Below are positions 17,647-26,586 of a stretch of DNA of 64,000 bases, in pieces. Location: positions 1 to 64,000 of the forward strand of contig JAZQOZ010000157.1 in NCBI GenBank assembly GCA_045628085.1, in the 5' to 3' direction. Position numbers and translations under genes: made by a program. How positions within the stretch are numbered: position 1 is the first letter of the stretch; each line of letters begins with the position of its first letter. Origin of the DNA: Firm-04 sp045628085. GTDB lineage: Bacteria; Bacillota; Clostridia; Oscillospirales; Ruminococcaceae. Below the pieces are notes generated by a model that worked only from the letters and a program-made list of their open reading frames with translations, did not search any database and had not been told where the DNA came from.

Positions 17647-18651
17647 ATGGAGCATTCAGAGGTTATCAGCAGAGAGATCGACAGCAAAGCAGCGTATGCG
17701 ATGCTCAGATCGCTTCGGGATGTTCACATTCTGATCCATCGCTCACCGGACGGAGATTGTATCGGCGGCGGCTATGCGCTCTATCATTTGTTCCGGCAGC
17801 TCGGGATCCGTTCCCGTGTCTGCTGCGCCGATCCCATTCCGGATACGTTCCGGGATATTACCGAAGGCATCGTGTTTGAGGAATTTGAACCGCAGGTTCG
17901 CATTTCGGTCGATGTTGCCGACAGAAAATTGTTCGGTGATCTGCCGGATGCTGATAAAAACGCAGATATCCTGCTCTGTATCGACCATCATATTTCCAAT
18001 ATGCATTATGCGGAGAATCTTTGCTGGAATCCGCATTCGGCGGCTGCCTGTGAAGTGCTGTTCCGGATGCTTCAGGAGAATGAGATCCCGCTGACACGGG
18101 AACTGGCACTCTGTCTGTATACCGGCATCTCGACTGATACCGGCTGTTTTCAGTTCAGCAATGCCGATGCCGCCGCATTTGATGCGGTCGCGCAGATCAA
18201 GACGGCATTCCCCGATCTGCCCTATGCACGGCTCAACCGCGAATTTTTCGTGCTGAAATCGCAGGGACGCATCCGTCTGGATACGCGCCTGATGCAGAAT
18301 GTGCAGCTTTCCGCAGACGGTCAGGTGGCACTGATCTATCTGCCTTATGCATGGATGCAGGAATTGAATGTATCTTCGGATGAGGTGGACGGCGTTGCAA
18401 ATCTGCCGATGCAGATCATCGGCGTGGAGATCGGCATTACCTGTAAGCAGCAGCAGGACGGTTCATACCGGATCTCGCTGCGTGCCGGTGAACACGCGGA
18501 TGTTTCCAAGGTGGCAAATCATTTCGGCGGCGGCGGTCATGTCAAGGCAAGCGGCTGCTCGGTCTTTGAAGGTACACCGGAAGAAGTATGCAGAAAGCTG
18601 ATGGACGTTTCATCTGCTGTTTTGCAGGACGGGGGAACGGTTCAGGCATGA
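17647..18651 (+). CDS. nrnA: DHH-family oligoribonuclease/pAp phosphatase NrnA
   Basis: 334 aa. The DHH domain has HRSPDGDCIGGGYAL and LLCIDHHISN; the DHHA1 domain ends in FGGGGHVKASG. NrnA degrades nanoRNAs and dephosphorylates 3'-phosphoadenosine 5'-phosphate using Mn ions. It is commonly placed between rbfA and truB in Firmicutes. It overlaps truB by ATGA. Confidence 0.93.
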   Translation: MEHSEVISREIDSKAAYAMLRSLRDVHILIHRSPDGDCIGGGYALYHLFRQLGIRSRVCCADPIPDTFRDITEGIVFEEFEPQVRISVDVADRKLFGDLPDADKNADILLCIDHHISNMHYAENLCWNPHSAAACEVLFRMLQENEIPLTRELALCLYTGISTDTGCFQFSNADAAAFDAVAQIKTAFPDLPYARLNREFFVLKSQGRIRLDTRLMQNVQLSADGQVALIYLPYAWMQELNVSSDEVDGVANLPMQIIGVEIGITCKQQQDGSYRISLRAGEHADVSKVANHFGGGGHVKASGCSVFEGTPEEVCRKLMDVSSAVLQDGGTVQA

Positions 18652-19553
18652 TCGGCAGCGGTATTCTGGTGATGAACAAGCCGCAGGGCTTTACCTCATT
18701 TGATGTGATCGGAAAGCTGCGCGGTATTTTGAAAATGAAACGGCTCGGTCATACCGGTACACTCGATCCGATGGCGACAGGCGTTCTGCCGGTTCTGATC
18801 GGAACGGCGGCGCGTGCCTGCGATATCCTGCCGGACGAAGGAAAATCCTATCGTGCGGCGTTTCAGCTCGGAACAGTCACCGATACGCAGGACAGTACCG
18901 GAACGGTTCTGGAAACACATTCGTTTGATGTATCCGCAGATGAATTGCTTGCAGTCCTGCCGCAGTTTATCGGTGAGATCAAACAGATCCCGCCGATGTA
19001 TTCAGCGGTGCAGATCAATGGAAAGCGGCTCTATGAGCTTGCGCGGGAAGGCAGAGAGATCGAACGGCCTGCGCGGACGGTGACAATCAGTTCACTGACA
19101 CTTGAAAGCTACGATCCGGCATCCGGCTGCGGAATTCTGGCGATCGACTGCGGAAAAGGGACGTATGTCCGCACGATTCTGCATGATATCGGAACGGTTC
19201 TCGGCTGCGGCTGCATGATGACTGCATTGGAGCGAACCGCCGCCTGCGGCTTTTCGCTTGCAGATGCACATACTTTTGATGCGGTGCAGAATGCGGCTGA
19301 CGGCGGACAGCTTGAATCGCTGATCGTTCCGACGGACAGGCTTTTTCTGACACTTCCGGCGATTCGGCTCGGTGAAGCACAGACAAGGCTTTACCGCAAC
19401 GGCGTGAAACTTGATCTGAATCGTGTGAAGGGAATCTGTGCGGATGCTCCGCGCTGCCGTGTCTACGGAACAGACGGCGCTGAACAGCGTTTTCTCGGAC
19501 TTGCCGAAGCTGATTTTGCAGACGGATGTCTGCGTGTTTATAAAAATCTATGA
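18648..19553 (+). CDS. truB: tRNA pseudouridine(55) synthase TruB
   Basis: 301 aa from the ATG at 18648, which overlaps the nrnA stop. The catalytic Asp is in GHTGTLDPMATGVLPV, with VMNKPQGFTSFDVI at the N terminus and GTYVRTILHDIG downstream. It makes pseudouridine 55 in the T-loop of tRNA. Translationally coupled to nrnA. Confidence 0.97.
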   Translation: MIGSGILVMNKPQGFTSFDVIGKLRGILKMKRLGHTGTLDPMATGVLPVLIGTAARACDILPDEGKSYRAAFQLGTVTDTQDSTGTVLETHSFDVSADELLAVLPQFIGEIKQIPPMYSAVQINGKRLYELAREGREIERPARTVTISSLTLESYDPASGCGILAIDCGKGTYVRTILHDIGTVLGCGCMMTALERTAACGFSLADAHTFDAVQNAADGGQLESLIVPTDRLFLTLPAIRLGEAQTRLYRNGVKLDLNRVKGICADAPRCRVYGTDGAEQRFLGLAEADFADGCLRVYKNL

Positions 19554-19567
19554 GGAGATGACCACAC

Positions 19568-20518
19568 ATGACGCAGGAATTGCATGAGGCACAGAATCCT
19601 GCCAGAATCCCGATCGCTGCGGCTCTCGGCATATTCGACGGCGTGCATCTCGGACACAGGCGTGTGCTTGCACATACCCTTTCTCACGGTGCCTGTCATG
19701 TTGTGACCTTTGCAGCAGATTCCATGCCGCATAAGCGCGGCAAGGCTGTGCGCTATATTTATAATGATGAGCAGAAACGCCGTCTGCTGACGGCCTGCGG
19801 TGCAAATGCAGTATACGCGCTGCCGTATACCGAACTTTCCGATCTGGACGGTGCGAGCTTTTGCAAGCAGATTTTGCAGGAGCAGATCCATGCAGACAGC
19901 GTGATCGTCGGAGAGTTTTTCCGCTTCGGAAAAGATGCTGCCAATACGGCTTCTGATCTGAAACGCTTCGGACAAAGATTCGGCTTTTCCGTTGAGATCG
20001 TGCAGCAGCTTCGGGATGAAGCCAATGTGCCGCTTTCATCGAGCCATGTCCGTTTTCTGCTGGAAAGCGGTGAGATCGAGAAAGCCAATCAGCTGCTCGG
20101 CGCGGATTATCAGATCCTGTCACACGTTGTAACAGGTCAGCAGCTCGGCAGCACCGTTCTCGGCATCCCGACTGCAAATCAGCTGTTCGAGCCGTGGCAG
20201 TGCATCCCCCACAGGGGCGTATATGCTTCTTTTGCGGAGATCAACGATATCTGGGTCCCGGCGATCACCAATATCGGCGTGCGCCCGACTGTTACCGGCG
20301 GCAATGCGCAGCCGATCGCTGAAACGCATCTGATCGACTGGAACGGTGATCTGGTCGGCAAGCTGCTGCCTGTCACGCTCTGCCGCTTTATTCGTCCTGA
20401 ACGCACGTTTGATTCGATGGAGTCACTCGCTGTGCAGATCAAGCGCGATATCCGGACAAGAATGCGCTATCTTCCTGCGGACGGTATCTCTGCGGCGGAA
20501 CAGAACGGTTCACTGTAA
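19568..20518 (+). CDS. ribF: Bifunctional riboflavin kinase/FAD synthetase
   Basis: 316 aa. The FAD synthetase domain has GIFDGVHLGHRRVL and SSSHVRFLLESGEIEKANQLLG; the flavokinase domain has STVLGIPTANQ, RGVYASF and NIGVRPTV. It converts riboflavin to FMN and FAD. It lies 14 nt after truB, the usual order. Confidence 0.95.
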   Translation: MTQELHEAQNPARIPIAAALGIFDGVHLGHRRVLAHTLSHGACHVVTFAADSMPHKRGKAVRYIYNDEQKRRLLTACGANAVYALPYTELSDLDGASFCKQILQEQIHADSVIVGEFFRFGKDAANTASDLKRFGQRFGFSVEIVQQLRDEANVPLSSSHVRFLLESGEIEKANQLLGADYQILSHVVTGQQLGSTVLGIPTANQLFEPWQCIPHRGVYASFAEINDIWVPAITNIGVRPTVTGGNAQPIAETHLIDWNGDLVGKLLPVTLCRFIRPERTFDSMESLAVQIKRDIRTRMRYLPADGISAAEQNGSL

Positions 20519-20552
20519 GAATACTATGCAGTTTTCTTTGGCTCAACACGGG

Positions 20553-20568
20553 ATTATCACATGATAAT
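20553..20568. repeat. Inverted repeat upstream of the ABC operon
   Basis: ATTATC-ACAT-GATAAT, a perfect 6-4-6 palindrome in the 101-nt gap between ribF and the ABC ATPase gene. It could be an operator; no clear -35/-10 pair was seen beside it. Confidence 0.35.
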
Positions 20569-20619
20569 ACTAAAATATATCCGTATGAAATATTTTTCAG
20601 AAAGGACTGAAACTGATCC

Positions 20620-21609
20620 ATGATTGAAGTGCGGAATCTGACGAAGCATTATGGCGATAAGCACGCGGTCAATGATATCAGCTTTACTGTTGAGGACGGA
20701 GAGATCCTCGGATTTCTCGGCCCGAACGGTGCAGGCAAATCTACGACAATGAATATGCTTACCGGCTATATTTCTTCAACCTCCGGTCAGGCACTGATTA
20801 ACGGTGTCGATATTCTGGAGGATCCCATCAAGGCAAAATCCTATATCGGCTATCTGCCGGAACTGCCGCCGCTGTATATTGATATGACGGTGAAGGGCTA
20901 TCTCAACTACATCTTTGACCTGAAAAAGTGCAAACTGCCGCGTAAGGCACACCTCAATGAGGTCATGACACTGACAAAGGTCAATGATGTGCAGGATCGT
21001 ATCATCAAAAACCTCTCGAAAGGTTATAAGCAGCGTGTCGGTCTGGCACAGGCGCTCATCGGCAATCCGCCGGTGCTGATCCTCGATGAACCGACCGTCG
21101 GTCTTGATCCGAAGCAGATCCTTGAGATCCGTACCCTGATCAAGAAGCTCGGCAGAAACCATACCGTTATCCTTTCTTCGCATATCCTGAGCGAGATTCA
21201 GGCTGTCTGCGACCGCATCATCATCATCAATCACGGTGTTGTCGCAGCACATGATACGACCGATAACCTCTCGCGCAATGTTTCCAACGATCACCGTATC
21301 ATCGCAAGGATCGAAGGTCCGCGTGATGAGATCATCAAAGCAATGCGCAAGATCACCGGCATCAAATATGTCAAGGCGGATATGGAGCGTGAACCCGGTG
21401 TCTATGAGTACGAGCTGGAAGCTGTACCGGGCAGCGATATCCGCAGAGAGCTGTTCCAGATCGCTGCACAGAATAACTGGCCGCTGCTCTCCGCACGTTC
21501 TGCTGAAATGACACTTGAAGATGTGTTCCTCAAGATCACAATGGGTGAAGGTATCGTCATTCCGAATGCAGAGGATACCGCAGATGCAGAGAAGGGAGAA
21601 AAAGCATAA
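20620..21609 (+). CDS. ABC transporter ATP-binding protein (GldA-like)
   Basis: 329 aa. Walker A GPNGAGKST, signature LSKGYKQRVG, Walker B VLILDEPTVGLDP and the switch His in ILSSHILSEIQ are all intact, followed by a C-terminal domain of about 100 aa. It forms an operon with the permease, a GldG-like subunit and a DUF4340 protein. The set resembles the GldAFG transporter of Bacteroidetes gliding but is widespread in non-gliding Ruminococcaceae. Substrate unknown. Confidence 0.92.
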   Translation: MIEVRNLTKHYGDKHAVNDISFTVEDGEILGFLGPNGAGKSTTMNMLTGYISSTSGQALINGVDILEDPIKAKSYIGYLPELPPLYIDMTVKGYLNYIFDLKKCKLPRKAHLNEVMTLTKVNDVQDRIIKNLSKGYKQRVGLAQALIGNPPVLILDEPTVGLDPKQILEIRTLIKKLGRNHTVILSSHILSEIQAVCDRIIIINHGVVAAHDTTDNLSRNVSNDHRIIARIEGPRDEIIKAMRKITGIKYVKADMEREPGVYEYELEAVPGSDIRRELFQIAAQNNWPLLSARSAEMTLEDVFLKITMGEGIVIPNAEDTADAEKGEKA

Positions 21610-22313
21610 TGGGCGCGATCTTCAGACGCGAATTCGGTGCTTATTTCACATCGAGTATCGCATACATTTTCCTTGCAGTATTCTGGGTGTTTTCCGGATA
21701 CTTTTTCTTTGCAGGCTGTCTTGTTCCTGCAAAAACCGATATGGCAAATATGTTCCAGAGTATGTTCCTGATCATCATTTTCCTGATCCCGATCCTTACG
21801 ATGCGTCTGTTCAGTGAGGAGAAAAAACAGAAAACGGAACAGGGACTCCTGACAGCGCCGGTCAGTCTCGGCGAGATCGTTTTCGGCAAGTATTTTGCCG
21901 CACTTGCACTCTATACCATCGCACTGCTGATGCCGTTTGTTTATGCGCTGATCCTGAGCGGCTTCGGTGTTGTCGAGTGGGGTATGGTGTTTGCGAATTT
22001 CCTTGCGCTTTTCCTGCTCGGTGCAGCATTTATTGCTGTCGGTGAGCTGGTTTCCGCACTGACTGAAAACCAGATCGCGGCGGCTGTTCTGAGCTTTATC
22101 GCACTGATGGTGCTGTATATGATCGACGTCATCAACAATTACGTTACGATCGGTTTCCTCAATAAGGTACTGGATGTGCTGAGCTTCTATCGCAAGTATT
22201 ATGCGATCACCTGCGGTCTGTTCAATGTATCTACGATCATTTTCTATATCAGTGTTGCTGCTGTGTTTAACTATCTGACGATTCGCGTGTTTGAGCGCAG
22301 ACGCTGGAGCTGA
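21609..22313 (+). CDS. ABC-2 type permease (GldF-like)
   Basis: 234 aa with about six TM helices and the ABC-2 landmark PILTMRLFSEEKKQKTEQGLLTAP-type loop between TM2 and TM3. The start codon overlaps the ATPase stop (TAATG). It is the membrane subunit of the Gld-like transporter. Confidence 0.9.
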   Translation: MGAIFRREFGAYFTSSIAYIFLAVFWVFSGYFFFAGCLVPAKTDMANMFQSMFLIIIFLIPILTMRLFSEEKKQKTEQGLLTAPVSLGEIVFGKYFAALALYTIALLMPFVYALILSGFGVVEWGMVFANFLALFLLGAAFIAVGELVSALTENQIAAAVLSFIALMVLYMIDVINNYVTIGFLNKVLDVLSFYRKYYAITCGLFNVSTIIFYISVAAVFNYLTIRVFERRRWS

Positions 22314-22327
22314 GGAGGGATTCTGTT

Positions 22328-24070
22328 ATGAGTAAAAAAGAAGAAATAAAGCAGGAGCTGGAATCCGCCGAAAAGGTCTCCGCAGCTGACGCGCTGAAGG
22401 AGATCGCAGAGGAGGAACAGGCTGCTGCTGCTTCCGAAGAAAAGGATGCTGATTCCAAAAAGAAGAAAAAGCGTTCACGTACACCGGAAGCTGAAAAGGA
22501 ACGCGCGCTGAAAAGCGTCAAGCGCCGCAAAAAGTTCAAATACGGTTCACTTGCGGCAATCATTACGATCGTGTTCGTTGCGATCGTTGTCGCGGTCAAT
22601 CTGATCTGCGGAATGCTCGATGAACGCTATAACTGGAATATCGACCTGACCTCACAGGGACTTTATCAGATCGACGATCAGACGGTTGATTTCCTGCATA
22701 AGCTGAACGATGATGTCAAGATCACGGTGCTTGCAAATGAGGCATATTTCCTGGAAGATTCCAATCTGAAAGTGCTTTCGGAAACACTGACACGCTTCAA
22801 GACCGAATCGAACGGCCATATCAGTGTTGAATATGTGGATGCAAACAAGAATCCGGAAGCGATCTCGGTTTTCAAGCAGAATTATACCGGCGATCTTCAG
22901 TCCGGTGACGTTGTCATTGCAAAGGATGATCTTGTCCGTGTGATCGCAATGTCCAACGGCGGCTACAGAACAAACGGCCCGACTTCCTATCTGTTTGAGC
23001 AGAATGTCAGCATCGACTATTCGACTTATCAGCAGACTTCCACGCTGTCATTTGTCGGTGAGCAGTCTTTGATCTCTGCGATCATGGGTGTGACTGACCT
23101 CAATCCGGTGAAGATCGGCATGATCGACACCACCGGCGGCAATTCGCTCTATGATGCACGCGATGCTTATAACTATCAGCGTATTCAGGAACTGCTCGAA
23201 AAGAATAACTATCAGGTCGAGTCGGTCGATATCGCGCTGGCTGATCTGAGCGCGGATTACGATGTTCTGATGCTTTGCTCTCCGTCCAATGACCTGACAG
23301 AGGCACAGATCCAGAAGATCACCGACTTCCTGAACAACAGCAATCAGTACGGCAAGAATCTGATCTATTTCGGTTCGCCGTTCAAGAGCAAGAATACAAC
23401 GAATCTTGATGCGTTCCTCGAACTCTGGGGCCTCAAGTTCGGTGATGCGTATATTTCCGAGAGCAATGAGGCATCCGCACAGGTCGCATCCATTGCGATC
23501 GGTACGGTCGGCGGTATTCCGATCGTGAAGCCGAATATGGAAGCAGAGCTGAATGCGAATTATCAGGTTTCCACACTTCCGCTGATCGCACCGCTTTGCT
23601 GCCCGATCGAGCGTCTGTATGACCAGAATTCCGGCAGAAATACCAAAGCACTGCTCACAACTTCGGATACCAGCTATCTCTATCCGCTGGATGAAAACGC
23701 AAAGGATCTTGATCCGGATACCGCAGAAAAGGCCAGCTTCGATGTCGCTGTTCTTTCGGACAGCACCTTTACAGGCGGTGCAGATGTGCTGAAGAGTCAG
23801 GTACTTGCATTTGGTTCGGCATGGTTCCTTGATTATATCGTAGCGGCAAGTGCCGGCAGCTATGACAACTCCAATTATTTTATCAATTTGCTCAATACCC
23901 TGACCGGTAAGGAAGCTGCTCTGACCATCGCAACGAAATCTCTCGATGATGCAGCTATTACGATCACTGACGCACAGCGCAACGCGATCCGCAACGTGAC
24001 TGTCTTTATCATTCCGCTTGCAGTTGCTGTAATCGGCGTGATCGTGTATATAAGGAGAAAGAACAGATGA
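22328..24070 (+). CDS. GldG-like ABC transporter auxiliary protein
   Basis: 580 aa. The N-terminal cytosolic region (1-70) is rich in Glu/Lys/Ala and basic near the membrane; TM1 lies at about 77-97. A large extracytoplasmic domain has NIDLTSQGLYQIDDQTVDFL, LSFVGEQSLISAI and VLMLCSPSNDLTEAQIQKI, typical of GldG. A C-terminal TM (about 553-573) is followed by RRKNR. Probably a structural or substrate-binding part of the transporter. Confidence 0.85.
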   Translation: MSKKEEIKQELESAEKVSAADALKEIAEEEQAAAASEEKDADSKKKKKRSRTPEAEKERALKSVKRRKKFKYGSLAAIITIVFVAIVVAVNLICGMLDERYNWNIDLTSQGLYQIDDQTVDFLHKLNDDVKITVLANEAYFLEDSNLKVLSETLTRFKTESNGHISVEYVDANKNPEAISVFKQNYTGDLQSGDVVIAKDDLVRVIAMSNGGYRTNGPTSYLFEQNVSIDYSTYQQTSTLSFVGEQSLISAIMGVTDLNPVKIGMIDTTGGNSLYDARDAYNYQRIQELLEKNNYQVESVDIALADLSADYDVLMLCSPSNDLTEAQIQKITDFLNNSNQYGKNLIYFGSPFKSKNTTNLDAFLELWGLKFGDAYISESNEASAQVASIAIGTVGGIPIVKPNMEAELNANYQVSTLPLIAPLCCPIERLYDQNSGRNTKALLTTSDTSYLYPLDENAKDLDPDTAEKASFDVAVLSDSTFTGGADVLKSQVLAFGSAWFLDYIVAASAGSYDNSNYFINLLNTLTGKEAALTIATKSLDDAAITITDAQRNAIRNVTVFIIPLAVAVIGVIVYIRRKNR

Positions 24071-25581
24071 ACAAGACGCTGAAAGGGATCATCGGCGGCA
24101 GTGTGCTGCTTGCGATGCTCGGCGGCGTATTCGCCTATCTGAAAGTGACCGAGCCGGAGGAGGACGCTGATTCATCGTCATCGTCCTCTGACAGCGGTGT
24201 GCAGACAGAACTTTGGAATGCATATTCCGATGACATCAATCAGATCGAGGTCAAGAATCCGAACGGCGATTCCTATGTTGCATTTCGCCGTTTCGACAAG
24301 ACAAAGACGACTGATGCGGAAGGCAATGAGGTCACTGAGGATATCGCAAACTATATCCTCAAAGGCTATGAAGATCTGCCGATGAATGTGACATCCATCC
24401 GTCTGCTTGCGGCGCGTGCCGGATCTGTGACCTCTCAGGACACGATCGCAGAGGATGTGCCGGAAGCGGATCTTGCAAAATACGGTCTGGATAAGCCTGT
24501 TGAAGTAACGCTTTCTGTTGACAATTCCGAGGATATCAAATTTCGTATCGGCAATCAGACACCGGTCGGGGATGACCGCTATGTTGCACTCGACGGCAGC
24601 AATACCGTTTATACTGTCACACTGTTCGCTGTTGAGCCGTATCTGGACGGTATCTCTGAATATCTCGGTACGACGCTGAAAGCGGAACAGGCGGAGGATG
24701 ACGATACTGTGATCGAATCGCTCCGTGTTGAGCGCAAAGACCTTGATTACGATTTCTATTTTGTTTATGATCCGTATTATGATGAAAACTCAAACGGCGG
24801 CTCAATGGCAGTTCATGTCATGGAAGAACCGGTCAAATCGCTGATCAGTGCCGAACGCTCTGCTGAGGTCACAACCGGTCTCTACGGTCTGACTGCATCG
24901 GAAGTTCTGACACCGTTCCCGAAGGATGCCGATATCAAGGCTGCCGGATTGGATGATCCGTCTGTTACCGTGACGATGAAAACCGATGACAAAAAGACGA
25001 CCGTCTTTTATCTCGGCGACAGCTATCAGAATGCAGACGGCGAAACACGTTATTACGGAATGCTTGAAGGTACGGACTGTATCTACGGATTCGCACCCGA
25101 CCAGATCGCCTATGAGGACATGAAAGCTGCCGATATCATTTCCAGAAACGTCATTGATATGTATGTCTGGGATATCGGTACGATGAATGTTGAGGGCGGC
25201 GGAGAAAAGCTCAGCTTTACCGTTCAGGGCGAGAGCAAGGAAGATGCTGTCGTGACCTATCAGGGCGAACAGCAGGATGATGACGGCATCGAGCGCTACC
25301 GTAAATTCTATTCCTATCTGCTCCAGACAAAGGCAGAGGATCTGATCCTGCCGGGGGATGAACCGAAGCTGACCGGTGATCCGCTTGCTGCTGTGAAGAT
25401 CGACCGTCAGGACGGTAAGCGCAGCTATGATATCAAATTCTATGATGCAGGAAATATGAAGGCTTGTATCGTCATTGACGGTGAGCCAAGATTTTATTGC
25501 CGCAAATCATACGTAGACACGCTGCTGTCAAATATGAAAATCTACGATGACGCAGAGAAGGAATTTGTAATGTCCTGGTAA
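24067..25581 (+). CDS. DUF4340 domain membrane-anchored protein
   Basis: 504 aa. One N-terminal TM (about 8-26) is followed by an acidic Ser-rich linker (EEDADSSSSSSDSG) and a long extracytoplasmic region with DUF4340-like repeats such as ADLAKYGLDKPVEVTLSVDN and ADIKAAGLDDPSVTVTMK. It overlaps the GldG-like gene by ATGA. DUF4340 proteins accompany GldG-type transporters; biochemical role unknown. Confidence 0.85.
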   Translation: MNKTLKGIIGGSVLLAMLGGVFAYLKVTEPEEDADSSSSSSDSGVQTELWNAYSDDINQIEVKNPNGDSYVAFRRFDKTKTTDAEGNEVTEDIANYILKGYEDLPMNVTSIRLLAARAGSVTSQDTIAEDVPEADLAKYGLDKPVEVTLSVDNSEDIKFRIGNQTPVGDDRYVALDGSNTVYTVTLFAVEPYLDGISEYLGTTLKAEQAEDDDTVIESLRVERKDLDYDFYFVYDPYYDENSNGGSMAVHVMEEPVKSLISAERSAEVTTGLYGLTASEVLTPFPKDADIKAAGLDDPSVTVTMKTDDKKTTVFYLGDSYQNADGETRYYGMLEGTDCIYGFAPDQIAYEDMKAADIISRNVIDMYVWDIGTMNVEGGGEKLSFTVQGESKEDAVVTYQGEQQDDDGIERYRKFYSYLLQTKAEDLILPGDEPKLTGDPLAAVKIDRQDGKRSYDIKFYDAGNMKACIVIDGEPRFYCRKSYVDTLLSNMKIYDDAEKEFVMSW

Positions 25582-25615
25582 TTACGGATTCCGCAGAAGA
25601 AAGGGAGGTTTTTCT

Positions 25616-25900
25616 ATGAGCGAATATTTTACCTATAAATCGCGGCCGGTTGTCCGCAACGGCAGAACGCTTTATTACGGCAGCATGGCTGCATCCTATG
25701 TCGTAATGATGAATGTGACCGCTGAGGGATCGGAAGGAGAACTGAAAACCGCCTCAGAAGTCAAGTGCTATCTGATGAAAACCGATAAGAATCTGAATCC
25801 GATTGAGGCGATCACCAAAACCGCAGTTCGTACAACGCTTTTTGAAGCGCTGGAGCTTGCAGCAGCATGGCTGAAATCCACCGAGCCGGCAGTCGGCTGA
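25616..25900 (+). CDS. Small conserved hypothetical protein (possibly DUF6514)
   Basis: 94 aa with a GGGAGG site 9 nt before the ATG. Sequence features include MAASYVVMMNVTAEG and TLFEALELAAAWL; no TM segment or catalytic motif. It resembles short Ruminococcaceae proteins grouped as DUF6514, but that match is from memory and tentative. A terminator follows. Confidence 0.65.
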   Translation: MSEYFTYKSRPVVRNGRTLYYGSMAASYVVMMNVTAEGSEGELKTASEVKCYLMKTDKNLNPIEAITKTAVRTTLFEALELAAAWLKSTEPAVG

Positions 25901-25915
25901 ATTGAAACCCAAGAA

Positions 25916-25952
25916 CCGCCGCAGAGCAGAGAACGCTTTGCGGCGGATTTTC
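25916..25952 (+). terminator. Terminator of the ABC/94-aa gene unit
   Basis: Stem CCGCCGCA/TGCGGCGG (25916-25923 and 25939-25946) followed by ATTTTC on the plus strand. Confidence 0.75.
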
Positions 25953-25957
25953 ATGCC

Positions 25958-25992
25958 GAAAAAACAGCCGGTATGCTGTCTGCACACCGGCT
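25958..25992 (-). terminator. Terminator of cotJC
   Basis: Minus-strand stem AGCCGGT/ACCGGCT followed by GTTTTTTC, just after the cotJC stop codon. It converges with the plus-strand terminator. Confidence 0.8.
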
Positions 25993-26003
25993 GAACGTAT
26001 CAT

Positions 26004-26565
26004 TTACCGCATCCGCAGATTTGTCCGCGGACGGCGCATCGGATCAAAAGATACATTTGTCGCATAAGGATTATTCGGATTTGCGGCGAATTGTGCGATT
26101 TGATCCTGCACAAGCCGCAAGCCCTCACCGAAACGCTGATAATGCACGATCTCCCGTTCACGCAGAAAACGGATCACATCACGTACATCCGGATCGTCAG
26201 CAAGCCGCAGAATATTATCATAGGTGGTGCGTGCTTTCTGCTCTGCGGCAAGATCTTCGTGCAGATCAGTGACCGCATCACCGGTAGACTGGAATGTTGC
26301 TGCGGAAAAGGGGATACCTGATGCTGATGCCGGATAGATCCCGACCGTGTGATCGACGAAATAATCCGCAAAGCCCTGCGCTTCAAGCTGCTCCGGTGTC
26401 AGATCCTTCGTCAGCTGATAGATCAGCGCCGATACAATTTCCATGTGCCCAAGTTCTTCCGTTCCGATATCCGTCAAAATGCCCTGAAGTTCACGCAGCG
26501 GCATCGTATAACGCTGATTCAGATAACGCATGGAAGCACCGAGTTCACCGTCCGGACCGCCGAGC
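26004..26565 (-). pseudogene. cotJC: cotJC 3' part (Mn-catalase-like spore coat protein), separated by the prophage
   Basis: From GGPDGELGASMRYLNQRYTM onward this is a nearly complete CotJC/Mn-catalase protein. It has GTEELGHMEIV and AEQKARTTYDNILRL, and the metal-site region EREIVHYQRFGEGL; the expected Glu/His ligands are present. The N-terminal 28 or so codons are missing; upstream of Leu-Gly-Gly the frame is prophage sequence, reached only from a TTG at 26609 without a ribosome site. The missing start lies at 61.7 kb. The shared core GACCGCCGAGC is at 26555-26565. The gene is disrupted in the lysogen but would be restored by excision. Confidence 0.93.
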
Positions 26566-26580
26566 GCCAAATAGATATAA
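26555..26580. other. Left attachment site (core plus one attP arm)
   Basis: Core GACCGCCGAGC (26555-26565), then inside the prophage the arm CCAAATAGATATAA (26567-26580). This arm is the inverted partner (13 of 14 bases) of the arm at the right end. The cotJC side continues CACCGTCCG outward. Confidence 0.85.
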
Positions 26581-26586
26581 TCCGTA